From the NCBI GenBank assembly GCA_019114165.1, contig DXGA01000105.1:1-35275 (forward strand): DNA of 35,275 bases, given 5' to 3'. Below, piece after piece: positions 26,518 through 35,170 of this stretch (positions within the stretch are counted from its first letter, which is position 1; each line of letters starts with the position of its first letter). Below the pieces are notes generated by a model. That model searched no databases. It was given only the letters and a program-made list of their open reading frames with translations, and was not told the DNA's origin. Source of the DNA: Candidatus Flavonifractor merdipullorum (GTDB lineage: Bacteria; Bacillota; Clostridia; Oscillospirales; Oscillospiraceae). A program made the position numbers and the translations under genes.

Positions 26518-27444
26518 TCAGTCCTGCCGGTCCTGATAGATGCCGGTGGAGAGGTAGCGCTCGCCGGTGTCGGGCAGGACGGCCACGATGGTTTTGCCTG
26601 CAAACTCCGGCCGCTGGGCCAGGGTACGGGCCGCCCAGGCCGCCGCGCCGGAGGAGATGCCCACCAAAAGGCCCTCGGTGCGGGCCAGCTTCCACGCCGC
26701 GGCGCAGGCCTCCTCGCCGGGGACGGTGAAGACCTCGTCGATGACGCTCCGGTCCAGCACGCCGGGCACAAAGCCCGCGCCGATGCCCTGGATGCGGTGG
26801 GGTCCGCCCTTGCCCCCCGACAGCACGGGAGATTCGGCAGGCTCCACGGCGATGATCTTGATGTTGGGGTTATGCTCCTTGAGGTAACGGCCCGCTCCGG
26901 TGAGGGTGCCGCCCGAGCCCACGCCGGCCACCAGCACGTCGATGGTCCCCTCGGTGTCCCGCCACAGCTCGGGGCCGGTGGTCTCATAGTGGGCCTTGGC
27001 GTTGGCGGGGTTGTTGAACTGGTCGGGCATCCAGGCCCCAGGGGTGGAATCCAGCAGCTCCTTGGCCTTGGCGATGGCGCCGCCCATGCCCTTGGCCCCT
27101 TCGGTGAGGACCAGCTGGGCGCCCAGAGCGGAGAGAAGGGCGCGGCGCTCGGCGCTCATGGTCTCCGGCATGGTGAGGATCACCCGGTAGCCCAGTACCA
27201 CCGCCTGCCAGGCCAGTCCCACGCCGGTGTTGCCGCTGGTGGGTTCGATGATGACCCCGCCGGGCTTGAGCTTGCCGCACGCTTCGGCGTCCCGGATCAT
27301 GTAAAGCGCGGCCCGGTCCTTGGCCGACGAGAGGGGATTGAACGCTTCCACCTTGGCCAGTACGTTGGTACCCGGCGCATACCGCCCCAGACGCAGCAGC
27401 GGGGTATTGCCCACCAGGGCGGTGAGATCGTTGGCAATGTGCAT
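26518..27444 (-). CDS. cysK: Cysteine synthase (O-acetylserine sulfhydrylase)
   Basis: VGNTPLLRLGRYAPGTNVLAKVEAFNPLSSAKDRAALYMI; EPTSGNTGVGLAWQAV; GVGSGGTLTGAGRYLKE. Confidence 0.95.
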   Translation of the reverse strand: MHIANDLTALVGNTPLLRLGRYAPGTNVLAKVEAFNPLSSAKDRAALYMIRDAEACGKLKPGGVIIEPTSGNTGVGLAWQAVVLGYRVILTMPETMSAERRALLSALGAQLVLTEGAKGMGGAIAKAKELLDSTPGAWMPDQFNNPANAKAHYETTGPELWRDTEGTIDVLVAGVGSGGTLTGAGRYLKEHNPNIKIIAVEPAESPVLSGGKGGPHRIQGIGAGFVPGVLDRSVIDEVFTVPGEEACAAAWKLARTEGLLVGISSGAAAWAARTLAQRPEFAGKTIVAVLPDTGERYLSTGIYQDRQD

Positions 27445-27474
27445 TGTGATGCCTCCTTCTGTTTGGTTGCACCC

Positions 27475-27503
27475 AGTATAACACCTATTTTCCCACCTGT
27501 CCA
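27475..27503 (-). promoter_or_regulatory. cysK promoter
   Basis: Minus strand TGGACA - 17 bp - TATACT, TG extended -10. Confidence 0.65.
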
Positions 27504-27510
27504 GTGGGAA
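27490..27510. promoter_or_regulatory. Inverted repeat overlapping cysK -35, candidate operator
   Basis: TTCCCAC-ctgtcca-GTGGGAA. Confidence 0.5.
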
Positions 27511-27521
27511 TTTTCAGCCCC

Positions 27522-27550
27522 TTGCTTTTTCCGGGCGCTTTGTATATACT
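27522..27550 (+). promoter_or_regulatory. Promoter of homocysteine S-methyltransferase gene
   Basis: TTGCTT - 17 bp - TATACT. Confidence 0.65.
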
Positions 27551-27610
27551 GGGTAGGATTCCGATCATTCTAAATTGAGATGAACATGTTTCAGGAGGAT
27601 TTTTTCAATT

Positions 27611-28846
27611 ATGGACACCATTCCCTTGTGTCTGCCCCTGGTGCTGGACGGCGCCACCGGCAGCGAACTTCTGCGCCGCGGCATGCCCGCCGGCGTATGT
27701 ACCGAACAGTGGGTGCTGGAGCACCCGGAAACGCTGCTGGAACTCCAGCGCGCCTATGTGGAGGCCGGCGCTCAGGTGCTGCTGGCCCCCACCTTCGGCG
27801 CCAATGCCCTCAGACTCAAGGCCCACGGCCTCGCCGACGCGGTGGCCGACTATAACCGCCGACTGGTGGCCCTCACCCGTCAGGCCGCAGGTCCCTCCGT
27901 GCTGGTGGCCGGCGACCTGGCCCCCACCGGCAAGCGTATCCTTCCCTTTGGCCACGTCTCCTTCGAGCGCTTGGTGGAGGTCTACACCCAGCAGGCCGCC
28001 GCTCTGGAGGAGGCCGGGGTGGACCTCTACGTCATCGAGACCATGGTCTCCATGGCCGAAGCCAGAGCCGCCGTGCTGGCCGTCCGGTCGGTGTCACAAA
28101 AACCGGTGCTGGTCACCTTCACCTGTGACGACGACGGCCGCACCCCCTACGGCACCGACGTGCTGGCCGCCCTCATCGTCATGCAGGGCATGGGGGTGTC
28201 CGCCTTTGGCATCAACTGCTCCGAAGGCCCCGCCGTGGTCGCTCAGCAGCTGGAACGCCTGACCCCTTACGCTTCCATTCCCCTCATTGCCAAGCCCTCT
28301 GCCGGGCTGCCTGACGCCCAGGGCGCCTATCCCTGCTCCGCCGCTGATTTCGTTGCCGCCGTGCCCGCCATGGCCCAGGCCGGGGTACGCCTCTTCGGCG
28401 GCTGCTGCGGCGCAGGTCCCGACGTGATTGCTTCCCTCCGCCAGGCGGTTGGGCAGGTGGACTTCTCTTCCTTCACCCCCCCGGAGCATGACCCAGACGT
28501 CATCCCCTGCGCCAGCGAGACCGAAGCCCGCTTCATCACCCCAGACGTGGACGTGGGCGAGACCATCGAGTGCACCCCCGACCTGCTGGAGGACATTCTG
28601 GAGGCCGAGGAGGACTGCCCCCAGGGCGCGCTGAAGATCGCCATTCTGGAGGAGGACGACCTGGCCCTCTTTGCGGAAAACCAGTACGCCGTCAAAGACG
28701 CCCTGTGCCTCTGGTCGGACGTGCCCGAGCTGCTGGAAGGCGCCCTGCGGGTCTATCAGGGCCGCGCCTTCTGGGACGGCACCGGCGAGCTGGAAGAGGA
28801 TTTTCTGGCGTCCATGCGGGAAAAATACGGCCTGGTGCTCCTTTGA
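27611..28846 (+). CDS. Homocysteine S-methyltransferase-family protein with ~110-aa C-terminal extension
   Basis: LVLDGATGSELLRRGMPAGVCTEQWVLEHPE; GINCSEGP; VRLFGGCCGAGPDVI zinc Cys pair. Confidence 0.9.
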   Translation: MDTIPLCLPLVLDGATGSELLRRGMPAGVCTEQWVLEHPETLLELQRAYVEAGAQVLLAPTFGANALRLKAHGLADAVADYNRRLVALTRQAAGPSVLVAGDLAPTGKRILPFGHVSFERLVEVYTQQAAALEEAGVDLYVIETMVSMAEARAAVLAVRSVSQKPVLVTFTCDDDGRTPYGTDVLAALIVMQGMGVSAFGINCSEGPAVVAQQLERLTPYASIPLIAKPSAGLPDAQGAYPCSAADFVAAVPAMAQAGVRLFGGCCGAGPDVIASLRQAVGQVDFSSFTPPEHDPDVIPCASETEARFITPDVDVGETIECTPDLLEDILEAEEDCPQGALKIAILEEDDLALFAENQYAVKDALCLWSDVPELLEGALRVYQGRAFWDGTGELEEDFLASMREKYGLVLL

Positions 28847-28890
28847 TTTGACAGCCTGCAATCCCACGCACGGCATGAGAAACAGCCCTT

Positions 28891-28922
28891 CCGTCCCCCG
28901 ATTTTGGGGGACGGATTTTTTT
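28891..28922 (+). terminator. Intrinsic terminator
   Basis: CCGTCCCCC-gatttt-GGGGGACGG-ATTTTTTT. Confidence 0.9.
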
Positions 28923-28942
28923 CCTCTTGTCCAAATTGCCAA

Positions 28943-28972
28943 TTGACGAACCCGGTGGTTTTGTTTTACCAT
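28943..28972 (+). promoter_or_regulatory. Candidate nrdD promoter
   Basis: TTGACG - 18 bp - TACCAT. Confidence 0.5.
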
Positions 28973-28995
28973 AGAGTCCGCCGAATTGTGCCGGA

Positions 28996-29011
28996 ACACA
29001 ATATCTTGTGG
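28996..29011 (+). promoter_or_regulatory. Candidate NrdR box
   Basis: ACACAATATCTTGTGG versus consensus acaCwAtATaTwGtgt; upstream of nrdD. Confidence 0.65.
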
Positions 29012-29073
29012 GTCCATTTTTTTAGACTACAAAATCCCGGATGTTTCCCGGGGAGAGAGGAGCACTGATTTTC

Positions 29074-31401
29074 ATGACGGTCAGTTCCATTCGCAAGCGT
29101 GACGGACGTCTGATGGCTTTCCACGAGGAGAAGATCGCTTCCGCCATTGGCCGGGCGTTCCACGCCTCCTACACCGACGGTCTGGACCAGGAGGAGGCCG
29201 CCCAGCGTCTGGCCGACCAGGTCTGTTCCATTCTGGACCGGGAAGGAGAACCGGAGCCTGACGTGGAGCACATCCAGGATCTGGTGGAACAGGTCCTGAT
29301 GGACAACGGTTACGACCAGACCGCCAAAGCCTACATCCTCTACCGGGAAGAGCGCAGCCGCGCCCGGGAGATGAATACCCGTCTCATGAAGACCTATGAG
29401 GACATCACCTTCTCCAAGGCCAAGGATTCCGACATCAAGCGGGAAAACGCCAACATCGACGGCGACACCGCCATGGGCTCCATGCTCAAGTTTGGCTCCG
29501 AGGGCGCCAAGCAGTTTTACGACATGTTCGTCCTCAACCCCGACCATGCCCGGGCCCACCGGGAGGGCGACATCCACATCCATGACCTGGACTTTCTGAC
29601 CCTCACCACCACCTGCTGCCAGATCGACATCAAAAAACTCTTCCACGGCGGCTTTTCCACCGGTCACGGCACCCTGCGGGAGCCCAACGACATCGCCTCC
29701 TATGCCGCTCTGGCCTGCATCGCCATCCAGTCCAACCAGAACGACCAGCACGGCGGACAGGCCATCGTCAACTTTGACTACGGCATGGCCGACGGCGTGC
29801 GCAAGACCTTCCAGCGCCTCTACCGGCAGGATATGGCCCGCGCCCTCACCCTGCTGTGCGACCTGCCCGACCCCGAGCAGACGCTGAAGGAGATCATGGC
29901 CCGGATCAAGGAGGAAACCGGCCTTTATCCCACGCTGGAGGGCTGCGAAGCCTACTGCAAGGTGGAAAAAGAGGTGCTGGTGGAGCGCTTCGGCCACGCC
30001 GACGAGATCGAAAAGGCCCAGAAGTTCTCTCACGTCCGCGCCGTGAAGGAGACCGACCGCGCCACCTATCAGGCCATGGAAGCCCTCATCCACAACCTCA
30101 ACACCATGCACTCCCGGGCCGGCGCTCAGACCCCCTTCTCCTCCATCAACTACGGTATGGATACCTCTCCCGAAGGCCGCATGGTGATGAAGAACATCCT
30201 TCTCACCACCGAGGCCGGTCTGGGCGGCGGCGAGACCCCCATCTTCCCCATCCAGATCTTCCGCGTCAAAGAGGGAGTCAACTATAATCCCGGCGAGCCC
30301 AACTACGATCTCTTCCAGCTGGCCATCCGCTGCTCGGCCAAGCGGCTCTTCCCCAACTTCTCCTTTATCGACGCCCCCTTTAACCTCCAGTACTACGATC
30401 CCAAGCGTCCCGAGACCGAGATCGCCTACATGGGCTGCCGTACCCGGGTCATCGGCAACGTCTGCGACCCCAGCCGTGAGATCTGCAACGGCCGCGGCAA
30501 CCTGTCCTTCACCACCATCAACCTGCCCCGTCTGGCCATTCTGGCCAACGGCGATCTGGACGTCTTTTTCTCCAGCCTGGACAAGATGATGGATCTGTGC
30601 GTGGACCAGCTGCTGGAGCGCTTTGAGATCCAGTGCCGCAAGCACGTCTATAACTTCCCCTTCCTCATGGGACAGGGGGTGTGGCTGGACTCCGACAAGC
30701 TCCATTGGGAGGACGAGGTGCGCCAGGTGCTGCGCCACGGCACCCTGTCTGTGGGCTTTATCGGCCTTGCCGAGACCCTGGTCTCCCTGATGGGGGTCCA
30801 CCACGGTCAGAGCGCCGAGGCCCAGGCCCTGGGTCTGCGCATCATCAGCCACATGAGAGAGCGGATGGACCAGGAGAGCGAAAAGCGCAACCTGAATTTC
30901 TCCCTGCTGGCCACTCCGGCGGAAGGCCTCTCCGGCCGCTTCATCCGCATGGACAAGGAGCGCTTCGGCGTGCTGCCCGGCATCACCGACCGGGAGTATT
31001 ACACCAACTCCTTCCATGTCCCCGTCTACTTCCCCATCTCCGCCTATGACAAGATCCGCATCGAGGCCCCCTATCACGCCCTCACCAACGCCGGTCACAT
31101 CAGCTACATTGAGATGGACGGCGACCCCACCGACAATCTGGAGGCCTTTGAAAAGGTCATCCGCTGCATGAAGGAGAGCGGCATCGGCTACGGCTCGGTC
31201 AACCATCCGGTGGACCGGGACCCGGTGTGCGGCTTCTCGGGCATCATCGGCGACCGCTGCCCCGGCTGCGGCCGCACCGAAGCCGACGGCGTGCCCTTTG
31301 AGCGCATCCGCCGCATCACCGGCTATCTGGTGGGCACCCTGGACCGCTTCAACAACGCCAAGCGGGCCGAGGAGCGGGACCGGGTCAAGCACGGTATCTG
31401 A
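29074..31401 (+). CDS. nrdD: Anaerobic (class III) ribonucleoside-triphosphate reductase
   Basis: ATP-cone N-terminus SIRKRDGRLMAFHEEKIASAIGRAF; HIHDLDFL; C-terminal DPVCGFSGIIGDRCPGCGR; RRITGYLVGTLDRFNNAK. Confidence 0.97.
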   Translation: MTVSSIRKRDGRLMAFHEEKIASAIGRAFHASYTDGLDQEEAAQRLADQVCSILDREGEPEPDVEHIQDLVEQVLMDNGYDQTAKAYILYREERSRAREMNTRLMKTYEDITFSKAKDSDIKRENANIDGDTAMGSMLKFGSEGAKQFYDMFVLNPDHARAHREGDIHIHDLDFLTLTTTCCQIDIKKLFHGGFSTGHGTLREPNDIASYAALACIAIQSNQNDQHGGQAIVNFDYGMADGVRKTFQRLYRQDMARALTLLCDLPDPEQTLKEIMARIKEETGLYPTLEGCEAYCKVEKEVLVERFGHADEIEKAQKFSHVRAVKETDRATYQAMEALIHNLNTMHSRAGAQTPFSSINYGMDTSPEGRMVMKNILLTTEAGLGGGETPIFPIQIFRVKEGVNYNPGEPNYDLFQLAIRCSAKRLFPNFSFIDAPFNLQYYDPKRPETEIAYMGCRTRVIGNVCDPSREICNGRGNLSFTTINLPRLAILANGDLDVFFSSLDKMMDLCVDQLLERFEIQCRKHVYNFPFLMGQGVWLDSDKLHWEDEVRQVLRHGTLSVGFIGLAETLVSLMGVHHGQSAEAQALGLRIISHMRERMDQESEKRNLNFSLLATPAEGLSGRFIRMDKERFGVLPGITDREYYTNSFHVPVYFPISAYDKIRIEAPYHALTNAGHISYIEMDGDPTDNLEAFEKVIRCMKESGIGYGSVNHPVDRDPVCGFSGIIGDRCPGCGRTEADGVPFERIRRITGYLVGTLDRFNNAKRAEERDRVKHGI

Positions 31402-31434
31402 TTTTTTCTGTTTTTTCAAACTTTTTTCTTTTTC

Positions 31435-31468
31435 AGTGCGTCCAAGGCATATCTGCCCTGGACGCACT
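31435..31468 (+). terminator. Strong hairpin after nrdD, weak-U terminator
   Basis: AGTGCGTCCAaGGCA-tatc-TGCCcTGGACGCACT followed by TCCCTTTTCC. Confidence 0.55.
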
Positions 31469-31604
31469 TCCCTTTTCCTCCACTTGAGGGTCATTTTGCT
31501 CTGGGAACGAGGTATTTGTTCATTCAAATTCCATTATTATACCATTTGGGGCCTTGCTTTGATTATCTGTTATAAAAAGAAGTTCCGATATATGAAACAT
31601 TTGC

Positions 31605-31633
31605 TTGCTTTTTCGACACATATGCATTATAAT
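31605..31633 (+). promoter_or_regulatory. Sigma-A promoter of CAT-like gene/nrdG
   Basis: TTGCTT - 17 bp - TATAAT. Confidence 0.75.
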
Positions 31634-31683
31634 GTTGATTCCGAATGGGCGCGCTCCCTATATGTGGGAAAGGAGGAAACGAC

Positions 31684-32319
31684 GTGCAGACACTGTGTAT
31701 GGATACCTGGTCCCGCCGGACTCAGTACGCATTTTTCGCCTCCATGAGCGATCCCTTTTATACCCTGACCTTTCCAGTGGAAGTAGGTCCTCTGCTTTCC
31801 TATACCAGGAGCAAGCAGTGCTCTTTTTACCGCGGTATGGTGTGGTGCGTCACCAAGGCCATGGAGAAGACCGAGGCCTTTCGTTGGAAAGACCGGAACG
31901 GCACCATCGTCCTCCACGATACCCTGATCCCCAGCTTTACCGATCTCCATCCGGGCAGCGATACCTTTCACATCACCACCGTGGAGGCGGGAGACGACAT
32001 GGAGGACTTCTGCCGCCGGGCGGCCCAAACAAGCGCCGCGCAGACGGAATTTCTTTCCCCTTCTCCCTGGCCGGAAGATCAGCTCATCTATTTTACCTGT
32101 CTCCCCTGGTTTCCGGTGACTGCCCTGAAAAACGAGCGGGATCTGGACCCGGGCGACTCCATTCCCCGGGTGGCCTGGGGCAAATATGAGCCCCACGGAC
32201 AGGGGGTAAGGCTGCTGCTCTCTCTGGAGCTCAATCACCGGCTGATTGACGGCGTCCATGTGGGACAGTTTTATCAGGCCCTTTGCGCCCAGATTTCCCG
32301 ATGGGAGGGATTGAGATGA
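31684..32319 (+). CDS. Chloramphenicol acetyltransferase-family protein
   Basis: GTG start after AAAGGAGGAAACGAC; FTCLPWFPVTAL, LLLSLELNHRLIDGVHVGQFYQAL (catalytic HxxxDG). Confidence 0.85.
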   Translation: MQTLCMDTWSRRTQYAFFASMSDPFYTLTFPVEVGPLLSYTRSKQCSFYRGMVWCVTKAMEKTEAFRWKDRNGTIVLHDTLIPSFTDLHPGSDTFHITTVEAGDDMEDFCRRAAQTSAAQTEFLSPSPWPEDQLIYFTCLPWFPVTALKNERDLDPGDSIPRVAWGKYEPHGQGVRLLLSLELNHRLIDGVHVGQFYQALCAQISRWEGLR

Positions 32320-32843
32320 AAATTGCCGGTACGGTTTCCGACTCCATTGTGGATGGTCCCGGCCTTCGCTTCACTGTCTTCACCCAGGGCTGTCCCCATC
32401 ACTGCCCGGGATGCCACAATCCCGAGACCCACGACCCCAACGGCGGGCAGGTCCGCTCCGTAGAGGAACTGGCACAAATGCTCTCCGCCAATCCCCTCAT
32501 TGATGGACTCACTCTGTCGGGCGGCGACCCCTTTTTGCAGGCGGAGGAGTGCGCCGCGCTGGCGGCGCTGGCCCACGATATGGGCAAAAACGTCTGGACC
32601 TATACCGGATACACCTGGGAGACTCTCTCCGCCGCCGGACGGCCGGACTGGGACGCCCTTCTGGCCCAGACCGATGTGCTGGTGGACGGTCCTTTTGTGG
32701 AGGCGCTGAAATCGTACAGCGCCACCTTCCGGGGCAGCTCCAACCAGCGGCTCATTGACCTGCGGGAGACCCGCCGGACCGGACAGCTGGTGCTCTGGAC
32801 CCGTCCCGATCCGCTGTCCCATTTTACCGTTCCATTCTCCTGA
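32316..32843 (+). CDS. nrdG: Anaerobic ribonucleotide reductase activating protein (radical SAM)
   Basis: DGPGLRFTVFTQGCPHHCPGCHNPETHDPNGG; ATGA overlap with the upstream gene. Confidence 0.95.
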   Translation: MKIAGTVSDSIVDGPGLRFTVFTQGCPHHCPGCHNPETHDPNGGQVRSVEELAQMLSANPLIDGLTLSGGDPFLQAEECAALAALAHDMGKNVWTYTGYTWETLSAAGRPDWDALLAQTDVLVDGPFVEALKSYSATFRGSSNQRLIDLRETRRTGQLVLWTRPDPLSHFTVPFS

Positions 32844-32870
32844 TTTTCCTGGGAAGAAAGGAGCCTTGCG

Positions 32871-33476
32871 ATGGATCTTTCTGCATTTGAAGCCCGCTGG
32901 ACCGGTCATGTCCCCAAACCCATGGGCAATGGTGGCTCCTTTGCGGTACTGGTACCGCTGGTCCGGCAGAAAACCGGGCTGTCTCTCCTTTTTGAGGTTC
33001 GCGCCTCCTCCCTCCACCAGCAGCCCGGTGAGGTCTGCTTCCCCGGCGGTCGGATGGAAGCGGGCGAGACCCCCGTCCAATGCGCTCTGCGGGAGACCGA
33101 AGAGGAACTGGGGCTTTCTCCTGAACAGGTCCGGGTCATCGGGCCCATGGACTTTCTGGTCCATCAGAGCGGCTTTTTGCTCTATCCGGTGCTGGCCGAG
33201 GTGAACGAAGAAGCCCTCTCCCATCTGACCCTCAGTCAGGCGGAAGTGGCCGAGACCTTTCTGGTACCGGTGGACTGGTTTCTCTCCCATCCGCCGGAGC
33301 GGTATGTGTGCCGCATGATCCCCCAGCTGCCCGACGGTTTCCCCTATGAACGTATCGGCTTCCCCCAGGGCTATCCCTGGCGGCAGGGCAAGGCCGACGT
33401 GCCCATCTATTCCTGGCCGGAGCATCCCGTGTGGGGCATCACGGGGCGCATCGTGGCCCAGCTGCTGGACCAATGA
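32871..33476 (+). CDS. Nudix hydrolase, CoA pyrophosphatase-like
   Basis: GEVCFPGGRMEAGETPVQCALRETEEELGL Nudix box. Confidence 0.92.
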   Translation: MDLSAFEARWTGHVPKPMGNGGSFAVLVPLVRQKTGLSLLFEVRASSLHQQPGEVCFPGGRMEAGETPVQCALRETEEELGLSPEQVRVIGPMDFLVHQSGFLLYPVLAEVNEEALSHLTLSQAEVAETFLVPVDWFLSHPPERYVCRMIPQLPDGFPYERIGFPQGYPWRQGKADVPIYSWPEHPVWGITGRIVAQLLDQ

Positions 33477-34111
33477 GCCGCACGGAATTTCTGCCCCCCT
33501 ATCGGTACACCCTGCCCGAAGGCTGCTTCCCGCTGGGGCGGGACAGTCTGGCATTGGGGGAGTTTGTCACGGTCCGTCCCCGGCAGAAGGTCTGCGACCT
33601 GGGCTGTGGAGGCGGGCTGCTCCTCCTGCTGCTCTCCCGCCGGGCGGAAGGTCTGGCGCTCCACGGCGTGGAGCTGGACCCCGTGGCGGCTCAGGCTGCC
33701 CGGGATAACCTGACCGCCAACGGTCTGGAAGGCCAAATTCTCACCGGCGATCTCCGCCTCCTCCCCTACCCCGCCGGCAGTTTTCCACTGGTGGTGTCCA
33801 ATCCGCCCTATTTTGCCGCCGGTTCGGGGCGGTCCGGCGGGCCCACCCGCATGGAAGACGGGTGTACTCTGGCGGAATTATGCACATCGGCAGGCCGTCT
33901 GGTGCAAAACGGCGGACGCTTTGCCCTGGTTCACCGGCCGGAGCGGCTCACCGATTTGCTCTGCGCCCTGCGCGCTGCCCGCCTGGAGCCAAAACGCCTT
34001 TGTTTTTTACAGCATGATGCGGCTCATCCCCCCTCTGCCGTGCTGGTGGAGGCGGTCAAAAACGGCCGTCCCGGTGTGGAGGTCCTTCCGGTCCGTCTGA
34101 CCGGCGGGTGA
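33473..34111 (+). CDS. tRNA1(Val) adenine-37-N6 methyltransferase-like SAM methyltransferase (TrmN6/YfiC family)
   Basis: VCDLGCGGGLLLLLL, VVSNPPYF motif; ATGA overlap with Nudix stop. Confidence 0.85.
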   Translation: MSRTEFLPPYRYTLPEGCFPLGRDSLALGEFVTVRPRQKVCDLGCGGGLLLLLLSRRAEGLALHGVELDPVAAQAARDNLTANGLEGQILTGDLRLLPYPAGSFPLVVSNPPYFAAGSGRSGGPTRMEDGCTLAELCTSAGRLVQNGGRFALVHRPERLTDLLCALRAARLEPKRLCFLQHDAAHPPSAVLVEAVKNGRPGVEVLPVRLTGG

Positions 34112-34148
34112 ATCATTCCACCCTTTCATTCTGACTGGAGGTTTTCCT

Positions 34149-34985
34149 ATGGCTGGTATCCTCTACCTTGTCCCCACGCCCATCGGCAACCTGGGTGACA
34201 TCTCCCCCCGCTGCGCCGACATTCTGGCCCAGGTGGACTTCATCGCCGCCGAAGACACCCGGGTATCCATGAAGCTCCTCAACCACCTGGGCATCAAAAA
34301 GCCGCTGGTGAGTTACTATCGCCACAACACCGACGCCGCCGGGCGCTCCATCCTGGCCAAACTCCTGGAGGGGCAGTCCGCCGCCCTGGTCACCGACGCT
34401 GGCACCCCCGCCGTCAGCGATCCCGGCGAGGAGCTGGTGGCCCTGTGCGCCGAGGCCGGGGTGGATGTGGTGGCCATTCCCGGTCCCTGCGCCCTCATCA
34501 CCGCCCTGGCCCTCTCCGGATTGCCCACCGGACGCTTCACCTTTGAAGGCTTTCTGGCCATGAACAAGAAAAACCGCCGGGCCCATCTGGCCCAGCTCCG
34601 GCAGGAAAGCCGCACCATGATCTTCTATGAAGCCCCCCACAAACTGACCGCCACCCTGGCCGATCTGACCGACGCTTTCGGCCCGGAGCGCCGCATCTCT
34701 CTGTGCCGGGAGCTGACCAAGCTCCACGAGGAGGTGCGCCGCACCACCTTGGGCGAGGCCTGTCAGTGGTACGGGGAAAACGCACCCAAGGGGGAGTTCG
34801 TGCTGGTGGTGGAAGGGGCGCCGGAACAGGCGCCCGAAGAGGCCACGCTGGAGGACGGTCTGGCCCGTGCGCTGGCCCTTCAGGCGGAGGGCGCTTCCCT
34901 GCGCGACGCGGTACGCCAGGCCGCCAAGGAGCTCTCGCTCCCCCGCAGCGCTCTCTATGATCTGGCCCTCCGGAGCCGGGAATAA
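34149..34985 (+). CDS. rsmI: 16S rRNA (cytidine1402-2'-O)-methyltransferase
   Basis: GILYLVPTPIGNLGDISPRCADIL, FIAAEDTRVSMKLLNHLGI, ALVTDAGTPAVSDPG. Confidence 0.96.
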   Translation: MAGILYLVPTPIGNLGDISPRCADILAQVDFIAAEDTRVSMKLLNHLGIKKPLVSYYRHNTDAAGRSILAKLLEGQSAALVTDAGTPAVSDPGEELVALCAEAGVDVVAIPGPCALITALALSGLPTGRFTFEGFLAMNKKNRRAHLAQLRQESRTMIFYEAPHKLTATLADLTDAFGPERRISLCRELTKLHEEVRRTTLGEACQWYGENAPKGEFVLVVEGAPEQAPEEATLEDGLARALALQAEGASLRDAVRQAAKELSLPRSALYDLALRSRE

Positions 34986-35105
34986 CCTATTTCTTTTTTA
35001 CTTTTCTGAAATCCTTTTTTTCAAAAAACTGTAATTCCAAATTATACTATTTGTATAATTATTCCGGTCAACCGCACCCTCCATTCCAGCGGGAAAACCG
35101 CACGA

Positions 35106-35144
35106 AAAAAACCCCTCTCTTTCGACAGAAAGAGAGGGGTTTTT
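35106..35144. terminator. Bidirectional intrinsic terminator
   Basis: AAAACCCCTCTCTTTC-gaca-GAAAGAGAGGGGTTTT. Confidence 0.9.
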
Positions 35145-35170
35145 ATTATGTTCACTCAGGGGAGGAAGGC

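Noticed and set aside
26366-26695. Treating the 109-aa ORF 26366-26695 as a real protein
   Set aside because: It begins inside cysK antiparallel-frame sequence; only its last 25 codons, starting at an RBS-preceded ATG (26443), make sense, as the Tyr leader peptide.
28966-31527. 853-aa ORF antisense to nrdD
   Set aside because: Same shadow-ORF composition; nrdD on the plus strand has full family signatures and a proper RBS.
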